Source: SHVO01 sp041919675
GTDB lineage: Bacteria; Pseudomonadota; Alphaproteobacteria; Rhodospirillales; Rhodospirillaceae
Length of the DNA: 20,366 bases
Direction: 5' to 3'
Assembly: GCA_041919675.1 (NCBI GenBank)
Contig: JAYRTJ010000059.1
Location: 1-20,366, forward strand
In this document: in pieces, positions 8,523-15,461 of the stretch
Layout: each line of letters begins with the position of its first letter
Numbering within the stretch: the first letter of the stretch is position 1
The notes under the pieces: model-generated
What the model was told of the DNA's origin: nothing
Databases searched by the model: none
What the model saw: only the letters and a program-made list of their open reading frames with translations
Program-made: the position numbers and the translations under genes

Positions 8523-8690
8523 CTAAGGCTTTCGAAAAAAACGCGAGCGGCGGGGCGCTGTTTCACGCGCCTTTGCGTTAGGACCCTTGTTCTGCGCGCC
8601 AAAGGGGTTTTCCCGTTTGTCGTTCGTAATCGTCCAGGCCGAGATCGCGCAGATGGCGGCCAAACAGCCGAGAAACAGCAAACTTTCCAT
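8523..8690 (-). CDS. Small single-pass membrane protein (hypothetical)
   Basis: This is a 55-residue candidate gene with one transmembrane helix at the N-terminus (ESLLFLGCLAAICAISAW), then a hydrophilic, strongly basic tail ending RRSRFFRKP. The sharp helix-then-basic design is what a small inner-membrane protein looks like and is not typical of a random frame. The positive tail would stay in the cytoplasm. An in-frame GTG/ATG extension to 8744 would add 18 residues without membrane character, so I prefer the ATG at 8690, although its ribosome-binding site (GGGGCG) is weak. It precedes the Tat-exported protein gene by 56 bases on the same strand and diverges from the ligase gene. No function is known to me. 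A role as partner or anchor of the neighbouring envelope proteins is only a guess. Confidence 0.5.
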   Translation of the reverse strand: MESLLFLGCLAAICAISAWTITNDKRENPFGAQNKGPNAKARETAPRRSRFFRKP

Positions 8691-8720
8691 GACGGCGCCC
8701 CGAAAGACCCTGAGGATGAG

Positions 8721-8740
8721 ACATGTGCGCGCGTGTGCGC
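8721..8740. repeat. 20-bp alternating purine-pyrimidine tract (Z-DNA-prone)
   Basis: Every base alternates purine-pyrimidine across 20 bp, mostly GC and GT steps, and the alternation breaks immediately on both sides. Such tracts favour left-handed DNA under negative supercoiling, as occurs between divergent promoters. The pattern is seen directly; any function is inferred. Confidence 0.6.
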
Positions 8741-8746
8741 TCACCG

Positions 8747-8758
8747 CGTTAGCTAACG
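8747..8758. promoter_or_regulatory. Perfect 12-bp palindrome CGTTAGCTAACG (candidate operator)
   Basis: CGTTAGCTAACG reads identically on both strands. It lies in the divergent intergenic region, about 55 bases upstream of the ligase ATG and 57 upstream of the small-protein ATG. This is a good geometry for a dimeric regulator controlling both, but no regulator gene is visible in the window. Confidence 0.4.
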
Positions 8759-8812
8759 GCGCGGCCGTGCAGATGGTTTCAACCGGACCTGTGAAAACCG
8801 GAGGGTCCGCGC

Positions 8813-10105
8813 ATGCGTGATCTGGCCCTGGTCCTGACTCTTGCGGTCCTCGTTCCGCTCTCGATCCCGTTTCCGCTTGTCGGCCTCTTTGCCTGGGAAT
8901 GGCTCTCGCTGATGAACCCGCATCGGCTGACGTGGGGTTTCGCCCAGCAGCAGCCCTTTGTCATGGTCGTCGCCCTGGTCACGATGGCGGGCTGGGTCCT
9001 GTCCAAGGAGCGCGGAAATCTGAAGATGAGCACCTTCCTGGCGCTGATCGGCATTTTCTCCGCCTGGATTTCCATCACGACGCTGTTCGCGCCGGTTCCG
9101 GACATGACCGTGCCGTTGTGGGACCGCAATATCAAAACCATGATGATGATCGTCATGGTGCTCGCCATCGTCACGTCCCGCGTCAGAATCCACGGCCTGG
9201 TGTGGGTGATCGTGATTTCGCTGGCCTATTACGGCATCAAGGGCGGGGCCTTCGTGCTCCTGACCGGGGGCAATTACATCGTCTTCGGGCCCGCGGATTC
9301 GATGATCCAGGACAACAATTCCCTGGCCCTCGCGCTGATCATCACCCTGCCGCTTCTCAATTACCTGCGTCAGCACACGGCCAACAGGTGGCTGCGCTAC
9401 GCCTTGATCGGCGCGCTCTTCCTGACCTTCGCGGGCGCCATCGGCAGCTATTCACGCGGCGCCATCATCGCGCTGGGCGCCATTCTCGGCTTCCTGTGGC
9501 TGAAGAGCCCCGCGAAGATCGTCACCGGGCCGGCCCTGCTGTGCGCGATCCTCGTCGGCGTCATGGCGATGCCGGCCAAGTACATGGACCGCCTCAATAC
9601 GCTGAACAACGTGATGGAAGACGAGTCCTTCCGCGGCCGCCTCGACGCCTGGGACGTCGCCTGGGAGACCGCGAAGGACCATCCGCTGGGCGCCGGCTTC
9701 GACGGCCCGCGCCAACCCGAAATCTGGAACAGCTATCTGCCCGAACGGCCGCCGCGCGCGTCACACAGCATCTACTTCATGGTGCTCGGCGAGCACGGTT
9801 TCATCGGTCTTGGGATCTACCTGCTCATTTGCGCCGTGAGCTGGCGCAACCTGCAGCGCGTGCGCAAACTGACCGCGGAGAAAGGGCAGGTGAAGTGGGC
9901 ACACGACCTCGCCTTCGCGCTTCAGCTCAGCATGGTCGGTTTCCTGGTGGGCGGAGCTGCGCTGCCGATGGCCTATTACGATGGATTCTTCACGCTGCTG
10001 GCGATGAGCGCGGCTTTGCTGCGGTTGGTGCAGGCGGCGGCGCCCGCGCAAGAGCGCCGCCTGGCCGGTTTCAGGCGGAGCGTGCCGGCCGCAGCCGGTG
10101 CTTGA
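8813..10105 (+). CDS. Exosortase-A-system O-antigen ligase/polymerase-like membrane protein
   Basis: This polytopic inner-membrane protein of 430 residues has about ten or more hydrophobic helices. It fits the Wzy_C/WaaL family, in the subgroup described as a putative O-glycosylation ligase associated with exosortase A. Conserved-looking parts include WEWLSLMNPHRLTWG near the N-terminus, GSYSRGA (a loop typical of the family), the large periplasmic loop with DAWDVAWETAKDHPLGAGFDG, and ASHSIYFMVLGEHGFIGLG, which holds the family's H-S-x-Y…GE-G motif. It would polymerise lipid-linked repeat units or transfer glycan to an acceptor on the periplasmic side. The start has a strong GGAGGG ribosome-binding site seven bases upstream. 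Its 3' end overlaps the end of the convergent GT2 gene by 35 bases. Whether it is the polymerase or a true ligase cannot be decided here; no separate Wzy is in the window. Confidence 0.88.
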   Translation: MRDLALVLTLAVLVPLSIPFPLVGLFAWEWLSLMNPHRLTWGFAQQQPFVMVVALVTMAGWVLSKERGNLKMSTFLALIGIFSAWISITTLFAPVPDMTVPLWDRNIKTMMMIVMVLAIVTSRVRIHGLVWVIVISLAYYGIKGGAFVLLTGGNYIVFGPADSMIQDNNSLALALIITLPLLNYLRQHTANRWLRYALIGALFLTFAGAIGSYSRGAIIALGAILGFLWLKSPAKIVTGPALLCAILVGVMAMPAKYMDRLNTLNNVMEDESFRGRLDAWDVAWETAKDHPLGAGFDGPRQPEIWNSYLPERPPRASHSIYFMVLGEHGFIGLGIYLLICAVSWRNLQRVRKLTAEKGQVKWAHDLAFALQLSMVGFLVGGAALPMAYYDGFFTLLAMSAALLRLVQAAAPAQERRLAGFRRSVPAAAGA

Positions 10106-11027
10106 GCCAGCGCGTCGGCGCCGAGGCCCTTGCGACGAAGTACAGATTGTGGAGGGGGCGATAGCCGCGCAGGACGGCGCGGGCGATCGTCTTCAGGCCG
10201 AAGGTGAAGTCGCCGCCGGCATAGGCCACCTGGCCGAGTTTGCTGAAGCGTTCACCGAGGATACGGCGAATCTCGTCCTGACCCAGGCGGTCCCGATTGC
10301 GCTCCAGGTAGGAAATCACCATCGGCAGCACATAGTCGGCCTGTTCGCGGATCTTTGCCTTGGACAAGCTGTTTGGCGTGCTGTGAACGCGCACCAGCGT
10401 CTCGGGGATGTAGCCGATCTCTCCTATCAGCGAGAGGCGGATCCAGAGGTCCTGATCCTCGGCGACGGGGAGCCATTTGTTGAAAGCGCCGGCCGCCATG
10501 ACGGCGCACCGGCGCGCAAGAACGCTGGGGGTCGCCACGCAAGGATGCGCGAGCAGGGTGCGCCAACCTTCGGCGCCGCGGGCCGGAGACGCGCCGCGAT
10601 AGATGTCGCCGGTGTCCACGCCGCTCTCATCTATCAATGTTGCGCGGCAGCTGACGAACGTCATCCGCGGGTGGGTGTTCATGAGCGCGAGCTGACGGGC
10701 GAGCTTGCCCGGCAGCCATTCGTCGTCGGCGTCCAGGAACGCGATGTATTCGCCGGTTGCGCCTTGCAGACCGGTATTGCGCGCCGCCGCCGCGCCGCCG
10801 CAGGCCTCACGGCAAATGAGGCGGACGCCGCGCGGCTCGTAGGTCCGCACGATCTCGCGCGTGCCGTCCGTGCTGCCGTCGTCGATCACCAAAATCTCGG
10901 TGCGCGGTACATTCTGGGCCAGCGCCGACTGCAGGGCGCGGTCGATGAAACGCCGCGCGTTGTAGGCGGGAATGATGGTGCTCACCAAAGCCGGCGAGCT
11001 CTGCGGGAAAGAAACGACGCGCGTCAT
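10071..11027 (-). CDS. GT2-family glycosyltransferase
   Basis: This protein of 318 residues has a GT-A fold, family 2. The N-terminal domain shows VSTIIPAYNARRFIDRALQSAL, ILVIDDGSTDGT (nucleotide binding), AARNTGL, and FLDADDEW, which carries the DxD-like metal/nucleotide site. Later come the acceptor-side motif AEDQDLWIRLSL (ED-type) and the family-like PETLVRVHSTPNSLSK. No membrane segment is evident, so it is probably a cytoplasmic or peripheral transferase extending the lipid-linked repeat. It begins 12 bases after the stop of the PEP-CTERM-type glycosyltransferase, so the two are co-transcribed. Its last 35 bases overlap, in antisense, the end of the ligase gene. The donor sugar is unknown. 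Confidence 0.9.
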   Translation of the reverse strand: MTRVVSFPQSSPALVSTIIPAYNARRFIDRALQSALAQNVPRTEILVIDDGSTDGTREIVRTYEPRGVRLICREACGGAAAARNTGLQGATGEYIAFLDADDEWLPGKLARQLALMNTHPRMTFVSCRATLIDESGVDTGDIYRGASPARGAEGWRTLLAHPCVATPSVLARRCAVMAAGAFNKWLPVAEDQDLWIRLSLIGEIGYIPETLVRVHSTPNSLSKAKIREQADYVLPMVISYLERNRDRLGQDEIRRILGERFSKLGQVAYAGGDFTFGLKTIARAVLRGYRPLHNLYFVARASAPTRWLKHRLRPARSA

Positions 11028-11039
11028 GGGCCGACGCTT

Positions 11040-12338
11040 CTACAGGCTTTCACGCGCATAACCGGCCGCCGCGGCTGGGCGGACCGCGCGCGGCTCGTTG
11101 TAAGTCTGAACACGTACGGTTTCCGGCTTGGGCGGATCGGAGAGGAGAAGGTCCAGACCGTGAAGGCGCCCCTCCCATGTATAAGCGTCCTCCATGAGAC
11201 GGCGCGCCGAGAGTCCCAGTGCGGCCGTGTCGGGTTCAGCGGCGCGCAGGCAGGCATGGAAGAAATCGCTTTCCGTATTGGCGAGGAGAAGATGCCGCTC
11301 GGGCTGCGCATCGATCCCTTCGAGGCCTTGGCCGGTCGTGACGACGGGTTTGGCCATCGCCATGGCTTCCAGGACCTTGTTCTGGATCCCGCGCGCGATT
11401 CGCATCGGAGCCACGGCGACGTGGGCGTGGGCAAGGTAGGGGCGCACGTCGGCCACGCGGCCGGTCACCTTGATTCCGTCCTGCGACCGAAGCGCCGTGA
11501 CGTCGGCGGTGGGCTTTGAGCCGACAATTGTGAAAGTCGCCCCGGGGCGTGCGGTACGAAGCTTAGGGAACACGTTCGCCGCGAACCATGTCACCGCATC
11601 GACGTTGGGCCAGTAGTCCATCGTGCCGGTGAACACGAAGTGCGGGCCCAGGCCGCTGTGAGGCGTGGACCAGACGTGCCGGGGGGAGAAGTAACGGCAA
11701 TCGATGCCGTTCGCGATCCCGTGGGTCTTCGCGGCGGCCTCCGGCGCCAGCTTTTGCCAAAGCGCGGCTTCCGCATCCGAGACGAACAAACCCGCATCGG
11801 CCTTTGCAGCCGCCTGACGATCGAACTCCAGCAGCTTGCGGAACTCGCGGCGATAGACCCAACGCAGGGGGCCCTTTGTTTCGCCGGCGTATTGGCGCCA
11901 TTTGTCGGAATCGACATCGACAAAGTCCATCACCAGCCGCGCGCCGCGCAGGTCGCGGTTCATCACGTACTGCGCCATGGCCGAGGAGTACACAAAAACG
12001 ACATCGTGCCTTTCGCGCGAAAGGATGTCCGAAACCCAACGCCCCATAGCGGCGTTAGCAAATGACGCTACCGTCAGTGGTGACCCCGTCAACAACCCTT
12101 TCAAGGCCCGGAGTTTCGCGGTTTCGCGCCGAAGATCGAAACAGCGCAGCTCCGCGCAATACGGCTGGAGAGATGAGATATGCGCCTTGTCGTCCGCGTC
12201 GTCGATGAAACAGCCAAGGTTCACCCGGTAGCTGCGGGACAGGTGCTCGAGGATGCGGGACGCCCGGATTTTATCGCCTTTGTCGGGCGGAAATGGAATG
12301 CGGTGGCACAGGAAAAGCAGCGCGCGCGATTGGGTCAA
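11040..12338 (-). CDS. PEP-CTERM/XrtA-system glycosyltransferase (TIGR03087-like)
   Basis: This is a GT4 glycosyltransferase that I recognise as the TIGR03087-like group found with exosortase A loci. The diagnostic N-terminus is LFLCHRIPFPPDKGDKIRA, followed by LGCFIDDADD, VMDFVDVDSDKW, and in the donor domain GIANGIDCRYFSP, FVFTGTMDYWPNVDAV, and ARGIQNKVLEAMAMAKPVV. The start is a real problem. In frame, the only usual start codons upstream of the conserved block are a TTG at 12338 (giving MTQSRALLF) and a GTG at 12470, which would overlap the exosortase gene by about 98 bases. I prefer the TTG, which gives about 432 residues and leaves 34 bases before the exosortase ATG, although it has no evident ribosome-binding site. 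It forms a unit with the downstream GT2 gene and is divergent from the exosortase. Confidence 0.9.
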   Translation of the reverse strand: MTQSRALLFLCHRIPFPPDKGDKIRASRILEHLSRSYRVNLGCFIDDADDKAHISSLQPYCAELRCFDLRRETAKLRALKGLLTGSPLTVASFANAAMGRWVSDILSRERHDVVFVYSSAMAQYVMNRDLRGARLVMDFVDVDSDKWRQYAGETKGPLRWVYRREFRKLLEFDRQAAAKADAGLFVSDAEAALWQKLAPEAAAKTHGIANGIDCRYFSPRHVWSTPHSGLGPHFVFTGTMDYWPNVDAVTWFAANVFPKLRTARPGATFTIVGSKPTADVTALRSQDGIKVTGRVADVRPYLAHAHVAVAPMRIARGIQNKVLEAMAMAKPVVTTGQGLEGIDAQPERHLLLANTESDFFHACLRAAEPDTAALGLSARRLMEDAYTWEGRLHGLDLLLSDPPKPETVRVQTYNEPRAVRPAAAAGYARESL

Positions 12339-12372
12339 CGGGGCACCAACGTGAACAAGGGCAGGGCGTGAA

Positions 12373-13488
12373 ATGTCGGTTATGGAACAAGCGGATCGTC
12401 CGATGAGCGAACGCGGGAGCGATGCAAATGTTCTCGCTCTCGCCCCGCTTGCAGCGGCGTGGCCTGTCACGCTCCTGGCGGCGTTGGGGGGGCTGGTTGC
12501 AATGGCGGCGCTCTACTTCTCCACCGTTGCGAGCGCGGTCCATCTTTGGAATACCTCGTCCGCCTACAACTACGCCTATCTGATCGCGCCGGTCTCAGCG
12601 GCGCTGATCTGGGCGGACCGGCGTCAGTTGGCCCGCGCAATCCCGGCGCCCAATTACGGGGGGGTGGCCGTCGCCGGCGCCTTCTCGGTGGCCTGGCTTG
12701 CGGGCGCGCTGCTGGGCATCGACGAGGGGCGCCACCTCGCCTTCGTCGGCATGATGCAGGGCTTGGCGCTCGCCTTGCTCGGCTGGCGGATCACGCGCTT
12801 CCTCGCATTTCCGCTGCTCTATCTCTTTTTTCTCGTTCCGACGGGAACCTTTCTCCTCACGCCGCTGCAAACCCTCGCGCATCACGCCAATGTGGCGCTG
12901 CTGAAAGCCAGCGGCGTTCCGGTTTATGCCGAAGGCTTCATGATCCAGGTGCCGGCGGGCAGCTTTTTGGTGGAGCCCGGCTGCGCGGGCCTCAATTTCT
13001 TCCTCGTCGCGCTGGCGCTGTCCCTTCTGTACGGCCGGTTGACCTACGCCACGATGACGGCGCGGGTCGTGTGCGTGGGGACCGCGCTTCTGATCTCCAT
13101 TGTCGCCAATATCGTGCGCATCTACATCATTATCGGGCTTGCCCAGGCCACCAACCGGCGCATCGACATTACGGCCGACCATCTCCTGTACGGCTGGGGT
13201 TTCTTCGGCGTGGTGATGCTCTGCGCGATGTGGGTCGGTACCAAGATCAAAGCGAAGCCTGCGGAACCGCGGATTCTGCCTGCTGAGGGAGACGCCGTCA
13301 CACCGCCCGCCCGGCAAGTGATTCTCGTCGGACTGGCGTTCATTGTGACCGTTTCGCTTTCTCCGAGCTGGGCCGCGACATCCTCCGGTCGTGCGGCGTT
13401 GGAGACACGCTTGCATTCCATCATCGGACATTTCGGCGTTCTCGCGCCCAGCGCGCCCAGCGCGCCCGAGCGGTCGAGCGGAGAGTAG
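12373..13488 (+). CDS. xrtA: Exosortase (XrtA-type by context), short form
   Basis: This integral-membrane cysteine protease/transpeptidase would recognise and cleave C-terminal PEP-CTERM sorting signals at the inner membrane. The 371-residue protein has about eight membrane helices and the family's catalytic triad: Cys204 in EPGCAGLNFF, Arg249 in ANIVRIY, and His270 in DHLLYGWGFF. Two features are unusual. The cysteine motif reads CAGLN rather than the common CSGLR. The C-terminus stops soon after one extra helix (about 315-335), where XrtA proteins often carry a further EpsI-type domain. The ATG at 12373 is preceded by CAGGG at six bases. The last codons contain a 9-bp repeat. The asparagine-synthase-like gene follows two bases later. 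Assignment to XrtA rests on the neighbouring gene set, and another exosortase subclass is possible. Confidence 0.88.
   Translation: MSVMEQADRPMSERGSDANVLALAPLAAAWPVTLLAALGGLVAMAALYFSTVASAVHLWNTSSAYNYAYLIAPVSAALIWADRRQLARAIPAPNYGGVAVAGAFSVAWLAGALLGIDEGRHLAFVGMMQGLALALLGWRITRFLAFPLLYLFFLVPTGTFLLTPLQTLAHHANVALLKASGVPVYAEGFMIQVPAGSFLVEPGCAGLNFFLVALALSLLYGRLTYATMTARVVCVGTALLISIVANIVRIYIIIGLAQATNRRIDITADHLLYGWGFFGVVMLCAMWVGTKIKAKPAEPRILPAEGDAVTPPARQVILVGLAFIVTVSLSPSWAATSSGRAALETRLHSIIGHFGVLAPSAPSAPERSSGE
13444..13467 (+). repeat. 9-bp tandem repeat (about 2.7 copies) in exosortase 3' end
   Basis: The unit GCGCCCAGC occurs twice in full and once in part, encoding an Ala-Pro-Ser type tail just before the exosortase stop. 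Copy number could vary by slippage without shifting the frame. It lies outside the membrane and catalytic parts. Confidence 0.6.
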
Positions 13489-13490
13489 CT

Positions 13491-15461
13491 ATGTGCGGGA
13501 TTGCCGGACTTTTCGACGGACGCGGCCGCGACCCGTTTGCGCCAAACCTCATCAAAAATATGGCCGACGCCATCGCCCACCGCGGCCCCGATGGCGAGGG
13601 GTTCCACACGGCGCCGGGCCTTGCGCTGGCTCACCGCCGGCTCGCGATCATCGATCTCAGCGGCGGCCACCAGCCGATGTTCACAGCCGACGGCAACTTG
13701 GCCGTTGTTTTCAATGGCGAGATCTACAATTTCATGGAGCTGCGCCGCGAGCTGGAGAGCCTCGGTTATCATTTCCGCAGCCGCAGCGATACCGAGGTCA
13801 TCCTGCAGGCCTGGCAAGCCTGGGGTGTGCAATGTGTGCGCCGTTTCAGCGGCATGTTCGCTTTCGCGCTGTGGGACAGCCGGGCCGACACGCTGCTGAT
13901 CGCCCGCGACCGCATCGGCAAGAAGCCGCTCTACTACACGATACGGGAGAACCGCTGGCTGGCCTTCGGCTCCGAACTCAAGGCGCTCCATGCCTCGGGT
14001 TGGTCGTCACGCAAGATCTCGGCCCAGGCGATTGAGGACTATCTCAGCTACGGTTACCTGCCCGATCCGAAGACGATCTATACCGACGTTCACAAACTTC
14101 CGCCGGGCCACATGATGTGCTGGCGGCGCGGGGCCGATCCTGTCCTCACCGCCTATTGGGATCTCGATCTCGAGTCCGTGCACCGCATTTCGGAAGGCGA
14201 CGCCCAGGCCGAACTCCACCAGCGCCTTCATAAGGCGGTCGGCGACCGCCTGATTTCCGACGTACCGTTGGGCGCCTTCCTGTCCGGCGGCGTGGACTCC
14301 AGCGCGGTCGTCGCGCATATGGCCGGCCTATCCTCCTCGCCGGTGAAGACCTGCACGATTGGTTTCGGGGAATCGAGCCACGATGAGCGCGCGTACGCCC
14401 GCAGGCTTGCCGCGCGCTATCACACCGATCACCGGGAACGCGTCCTTCCGCCGGACTCCCTGTCGCCGGGGTCGGGGCTGCTCGACCGCATTTCCCATGT
14501 TTATGACGAGCCGTTCGCGGATATGTCGGCTCTGCCGACGTACCGGGTCTGCGCCGTCGCGCGCCGGCAGGTGACGGTCGCGCTGTCGGGTGACGGCGGC
14601 GATGAAGGGTTCGGCGGATACCGCCGTTATCGCTTCCACCTGCGGGAGCACACGGCGCGCAGCCTCCTGCCGCAAGGCATACGCGGACCGTTGTTCGGGA
14701 CGCTGGCCCGGCTCTATCCGCAGCTCGACCGCGCGCCGCGTTTTCTGCGGGCGAAAAATACCTTCGCCGAGCTGGCGCAGGATGCCGTCGGCGCATATTT
14801 CACGAATGTCGCCATCGCGGCCGATCCGGTCCGCCAGGCGATCTATGCGCCGGGCCTGGTGCGCGAGTTATCCGGCTATCACGCCAAATCCGTCATCGCA
14901 CCGATGATCGAGGCCACCAAAGGCCGCGATCCGCTGTTGCAGGCCCAGTATGTCGATCTCAAGACATGGCTCGCCGGACGCATGCTGGTGAAGGTGGATC
15001 GCGCCAGCATGGCCAACGGGCTGGAGGTGCGCAGTCCCTTTTTGGATCATGACCTGTTCCAGTGGGCGGCCTCTCTTCCGGCTGCGCTGAAAATCAGCGG
15101 CGGCGAGCAGAAATACATCCTCAAGAAGTCCTTGGAGCCGCACGTTCCCCATGAGCTGCTTTACCGTCCCAAACAGGGTTTCGGTGTTCCGCTGTCGGCG
15201 TGGCTGCGGGGGCCGCTGCTGCCGACGATTCAGCGCGCCATGGCCTCGCCGGTCCTGCTCGATACCGGCTATTTCGACGCGCCGGCGCTCAACACGCTGG
15301 TGGTCGAACATGCCGGCGGCCGCCGCGACTATACGGCGCCGCTGTGGGCGTTGTTGATGCTGGAGCGCTTCCTGGCGCGCGAGGCCGGCCTGACGAAACC
15401 CGAGTGGGCCTCATCCGATGTTGCGGACCACCAGTGGTCCCAAGCGGTTGGCCACGAATAG
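13491..15461 (+). CDS. XrtA/PEP-CTERM-system amidotransferase (asparagine synthase-like)
   Basis: This is a class-II glutamine amidotransferase fused to an ATP-dependent asparagine-synthetase domain, 656 residues, matching the exosortase-associated group (TIGR03108). Processed Cys2 in MCGIAGLFD is the glutaminase nucleophile, and further glutaminase motifs are AHRRLAIIDLSGGHQP and FNGEIYNF. The ATP-pyrophosphatase loop SGGVDSS lies at 265-271, followed by ALSGDGGDEGFGGYRRYRF and VRSPFLDHDLFQW. It probably amidates a carboxyl group, for example on a uronic acid of the polysaccharide, rather than making free asparagine; this is inferred from context. The start has GGAGAG within the exosortase's last codons, and the two genes are two bases apart, so they are translated together. 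Its end overlaps the convergent FemAB gene by 51 bases. Confidence 0.93.
   Translation: MCGIAGLFDGRGRDPFAPNLIKNMADAIAHRGPDGEGFHTAPGLALAHRRLAIIDLSGGHQPMFTADGNLAVVFNGEIYNFMELRRELESLGYHFRSRSDTEVILQAWQAWGVQCVRRFSGMFAFALWDSRADTLLIARDRIGKKPLYYTIRENRWLAFGSELKALHASGWSSRKISAQAIEDYLSYGYLPDPKTIYTDVHKLPPGHMMCWRRGADPVLTAYWDLDLESVHRISEGDAQAELHQRLHKAVGDRLISDVPLGAFLSGGVDSSAVVAHMAGLSSSPVKTCTIGFGESSHDERAYARRLAARYHTDHRERVLPPDSLSPGSGLLDRISHVYDEPFADMSALPTYRVCAVARRQVTVALSGDGGDEGFGGYRRYRFHLREHTARSLLPQGIRGPLFGTLARLYPQLDRAPRFLRAKNTFAELAQDAVGAYFTNVAIAADPVRQAIYAPGLVRELSGYHAKSVIAPMIEATKGRDPLLQAQYVDLKTWLAGRMLVKVDRASMANGLEVRSPFLDHDLFQWAASLPAALKISGGEQKYILKKSLEPHVPHELLYRPKQGFGVPLSAWLRGPLLPTIQRAMASPVLLDTGYFDAPALNTLVVEHAGGRRDYTAPLWALLMLERFLAREAGLTKPEWASSDVADHQWSQAVGHE

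Larger units (their letters stand above)
8691..8812. promoter_or_regulatory. Divergent promoter region upstream of ligase and small membrane protein
   Basis: These 122 bases separate divergent genes and should contain both promoters. Three structures stand out: an alternating purine-pyrimidine tract (8721-8740), a perfect palindrome (8747-8758), and complementary hexamers CGGACC/GGTCCG (8784-8789 and 8804-8809) flanking the ligase ribosome-binding site GGAGGG at 8800-8805. No clear sigma-70 promoter boxes were seen by eye. Confidence 0.45.

Noticed and set aside
8691..8744. Eighteen-residue N-terminal extension of the small membrane protein
   Set aside because: The extension has no membrane or signal character and would run across the purine-pyrimidine tract; the ATG next to the membrane helix is more likely.
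12339..12470. GTG start at 12470 for the PEP-CTERM-type glycosyltransferase
   Set aside because: It would overlap the exosortase coding region by about 98 bases, and the extra residues do not resemble the family N-terminus. It is not fully excluded.
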